Source: Micropterus salmoides
Lineage: Eukaryota > Chordata > Actinopteri > Centrarchiformes > Centrarchidae
Length of the DNA stretch: 64,000 nucleotides
Assembly (NCBI RefSeq): GCF_014851395.1
Contig: NW_024044681.1
Coordinates: forward strand, 8,392,065 to 8,456,064
Direction of reading: 5' to 3'
Shown piece after piece: positions 61,161-64,000 of the stretch; position 1 is the first letter of the stretch; each line of letters begins with the position of its first letter. A model generated the notes under the pieces. It saw nothing but the letters and a program-made list of their open reading frames with translations. It did not search any database and was not told the origin of the DNA. The translations under genes and the position numbers were made by a program.

Positions 61161-63646
61161 GTTCAATTTTTTTAGACTTGATGCCCAGGAGAAAGCCATT
61201 GTTAATGTGAAGATGTGTATTACTCAAACAGACTGAGAAACTGATTTGGAGTGATGACAGAAAGTGAGGTTCAAAATGATGGAGGCAGGTGATGTCTTGT
61301 TCAAAGGTGCAGGATGTTGTTTTAGTGGCTTTTTTTAATTGTTCGCTGTTTGTGTTGCTATTCTTTTATATTGCCCTTTGTCACTGGGTCTTTGCTGGCA
61401 ACTATAGAAGTGCCATGTATGGCCTAAAGTTCTGTTTTTGGACTAGATGTTGAAAGGGCCATTGTCCTTGCATAAACAGGCTTTGGATGTTTTCTTCTAA
61501 TCAATGATAAAAGTACTGGCTTATTTATTCAAACTATTATAAGCAAAGTGGGGTCAAAGGATAATGATTCTGTTTTTAAACCTTGACCTTATTACAGTGG
61601 GGGGGGGTTGCATTATTTATAATGATTCATAGTGTAACCTTGCTGATAGCTTTAAGTCACAAACCATGATTTAATTTTTTTTTTTTTTATGAACTTTATT
61701 TTGCACAATCTCCTGGTGTAGTTTGAATTAGAATAAGTGTTGTTTCTGTAGCTGTCACCGCAGAAAACATATTGTTACCTTTTATTCTTGTTGTCCACCT
61801 TAAATCTGCATTAAGACTGGCATATTATCAACTCATACATTTGTTATCTTAAACAGTTGTTTATTTACACATCCAGCAGACATAGATAAACATTAGCATT
61901 CATTTGGGGTCATGTTTGTGTCCACCTGATGTTCATCCTCCTTTTAGCTCTGTTTTACCTCCACCAACTCCTGAGGGAAATATCTAGCTCTTCAGCTGTC
62001 AAATGTTTCATCAACTAGTCGCTAACTTTGTCTATCTGCCTCTTGGTGCTGAGCAGGTTATGTACAGTGGGTTCATCAAAGCTTTACTGCTGCCTGCTGC
62101 TGCTGCTGCTCCTGCTGGGACGGAGGTTCCTGAAAGTGGTGAAGGACTGAACCAAACCAGTCAAGTTGCACATGATAAATCCATAACAATGTGCTGGAAG
62201 AGGCAAAAACACATAGATGAGGGGAACTACAGCGGTGGGTGATCTTTGTTGGTTCCTCACAAGTAACACAGCGTTAAAGCCACAGGGTGTTTTGAAAATT
62301 TCTGACTTCAGCGCCTCCAATGGTAGAATGAAAATATACACAGTGGCAGACACCTGTATGTTGTCCTCTTACATTTAATCTTTTATGTATGTTCTTATAC
62401 TATTATTATTATTCCCATTGTTATTACTAATTTTGTTATGGCTTATAAATATATGTATTGTGTTTCTATCCTTAACCTTTCCTCTCCTATACTCCTTATG
62501 TTAGTCTGTCCACATTCAAATCATCTAGGGTTTAGGTCAGAGCTGTGAAATTGTTTTGGTGTTTACCTCTCGTTGTTCCTCTCCTCTCCTGGAATGTTCA
62601 TTCAAGGCCGAGAGAGGATCTCTGTCCCCCAAAACATAGAAACCTAGACTTTGTAAATGATGATGCATCCCTTTGCACCATTTAATTTTTTTTTTATACC
62701 AGTACTGTCCCATGTTTATGTAGAAACAGGTGCCATACAAATTCATTTTAATTAGAGCTGAAATATGCTAGCATCACATAAATCATTCTTCACATAGTGG
62801 CTTTAAAGAAACAGGACCACGGTGAGTGTAACATCTGCTGTTTCTGCATCCTTTAATTTTCCCTCACATTCATTTAATTAGATATCTCACAGATGGTCAC
62901 CACTATGTTGAGATGATTGACTTATAGTGCTTTCACACCTGTAGTTTGGTTAATTTGGTCTGAACCAAGGGAAGAAAATTATACATTGTTGGATTTTGGC
63001 ATTTATGCAGCACCTTGCTTTGCTTTTGATGTGTATATTTATGTTCTTTGATGTCACAAAGAGCTCATGAAGAAATAACTGATTATAAACATTATTAGTA
63101 TTATTAGACTGCATGTTATGAACAATGATGTAGAGACAGGATGAAAAAGAGGCATGCAGTGCAGTGATGATTTGGGGCTTATTACTGTGGGATCGCTGTC
63201 ACACAATTTTTAATGGACTTAATGAAAAACTAAGTAGACGGAGTACAAGCACAGCATTTTTAACAGCTTTTAACCTATTAATCATGGAAAATACACACAC
63301 TGATGTGCACACGTGGGTACCAAATGATTTGCATAAATACATACACGGCATATATAGATCGCTTGCTGAAGAGATTTCATGATTAGCAGATGAATTTATA
63401 GTTTTTGCAGCGTTAAAAGGCAATGCAGGAAAGCAGAGTGCAGATGGAAAAAATCCAGTCTCCAGTCCATCACCTCAGTATGAAGGAATTTTTATAAAAC
63501 TACAATAAAATGGTTAAGGATGCAAGAACACACTATTTTTCTGAACTCATTACTACACATCAACACAATTTAAGACCAGACCAGTAGATCAGCTGGTAAA
63601 CCCAGCCCCTCCTTGGGCCTCAGCTGAAAGTACTGATGATTGTGAA
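61161..63646 (-). other. GALNT intron, no exon seen
   Basis: A run of nine G lies near 61600 and a T run near 61676. (GCT)n lies at about 62093-62110 and (ATT)n near 62400-62416. No minus-strand exon with splice signals and lectin- or transferase-like peptide was found, so the intron appears to extend at least to the window end. Confidence 0.5.
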
Positions 63647-63715
63647 TTAGGGCTGCAGCTAACGATGATTTTAGTATTCGAAGCTTCGATAGATTATTTC
63701 AACGATTCATGTGTC
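63647..63715 (+). repeat. hAT-like MITE end ('agggctgcagctaacga')
   Basis: ttagggctgcagctaacgat followed by cgattcat matches the terminal part of a fish MITE that usually reads 'agggctgcaactaacgattat'. Only this end is apparent before other sequence begins. Confidence 0.6.
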
Positions 63716-64000
63716 GTTTAAGAAGTACTTCTGCTTGGCGGCAGAAACACCGTAATTCTGGTAGCTGCATAGCTGCACAAACAAAGTTTCTTGGCTCAGT
63801 GTGTTTGTCTGACTCTGATCGTCACTGTTCAATCAGCAATTTTCGAGCCTACATGGAACCGTCCATGCAGGCTTTGGTCGGCTTCACTGTTTCAACTGTG
63901 GCTTACCCCCTTGATCGGTGACAGGGACCACACACACACTACAAGAGCTGACAGCAGCTGTGTCACCCGACACTGGTCTCCAAACCACGTTTTGTTAAGA
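63716..64000 (+). repeat. Second copy of the 60.9 kb MITE, cut by the window end
   Basis: From about 63918, 'gagctgacagcagctgtgtc' and 'ggtctccaaaccacgttttg' align with 61029-61110 in the same orientation with few differences. The upstream part 63716-63917 has no counterpart in the first copy. Confidence 0.65.

Overview
The window looks like gene-poor teleost (bony fish) chromosomal DNA. It is AT-rich, with long (GT)n tracts and scattered short open frames that rarely exceed 100 codons. Fragments of repeat families I recognise as typical of fish genomes occur every one to three kilobases: Tc1/mariner, Harbinger, hAT-like, piggyBac-like TTAA elements, LINE 3' ends and solo LTRs. A percomorph fish is a reasonable guess, but the species cannot be named from this sequence. 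No bacterial-style operons, CRISPR arrays, rRNA genes or convincing tRNA genes were seen.

Host coding content is very small. The only secure host gene is the last coding exon of a Y-subfamily polypeptide N-acetylgalactosaminyltransferase (GALNT8/9/17/18-like) on the minus strand at 60468-60632. The rest of that gene should lie beyond position 64000. A 104-base candidate exon on the plus strand (38369-38472) has good splice signals and a DEP-like peptide, but its gene is not identified.

Layout. 0-13 kb: an old SINE-like fragment, an LTR fragment, two LINE 3' ends on opposite strands, two non-autonomous elements with internal repetition (8.7-9.3 and 10.1-11.4 kb), and two small MITEs. 13-26 kb: a roughly 1.1 kb hAT-like MITE with a 62-unit (GT)n inside it, then a long stretch with few recognisable repeats. 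26-38 kb: dispersed retroposon and MITE fragments and an LTR-like block. 38.6-40.7 kb: an intact-looking 2,085-bp element with inverted arms of about 410 bp and a perfect 8-bp target duplication. 41-46 kb: short repeats. 46.8-52.4 kb: a transposon-dense block with TTAA-ended elements and a decayed Harbinger that keeps both of its genes in convergent orientation, a MYB/SANT-like gene (plus strand) and a DDE transposase (minus strand). 52-64 kb: mostly unremarkable DNA, a truncated Tc1 transposase, the GALNT terminal exon, and related MITE copies in the GALNT intron.

Nothing here amounts to a clearly new biological system. The best leads are the long-TIR element, the two-gene Harbinger relic, and the two non-autonomous elements built from tandem internal modules. 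Family assignments rest on remembered motifs and internal comparison. No database search was run.
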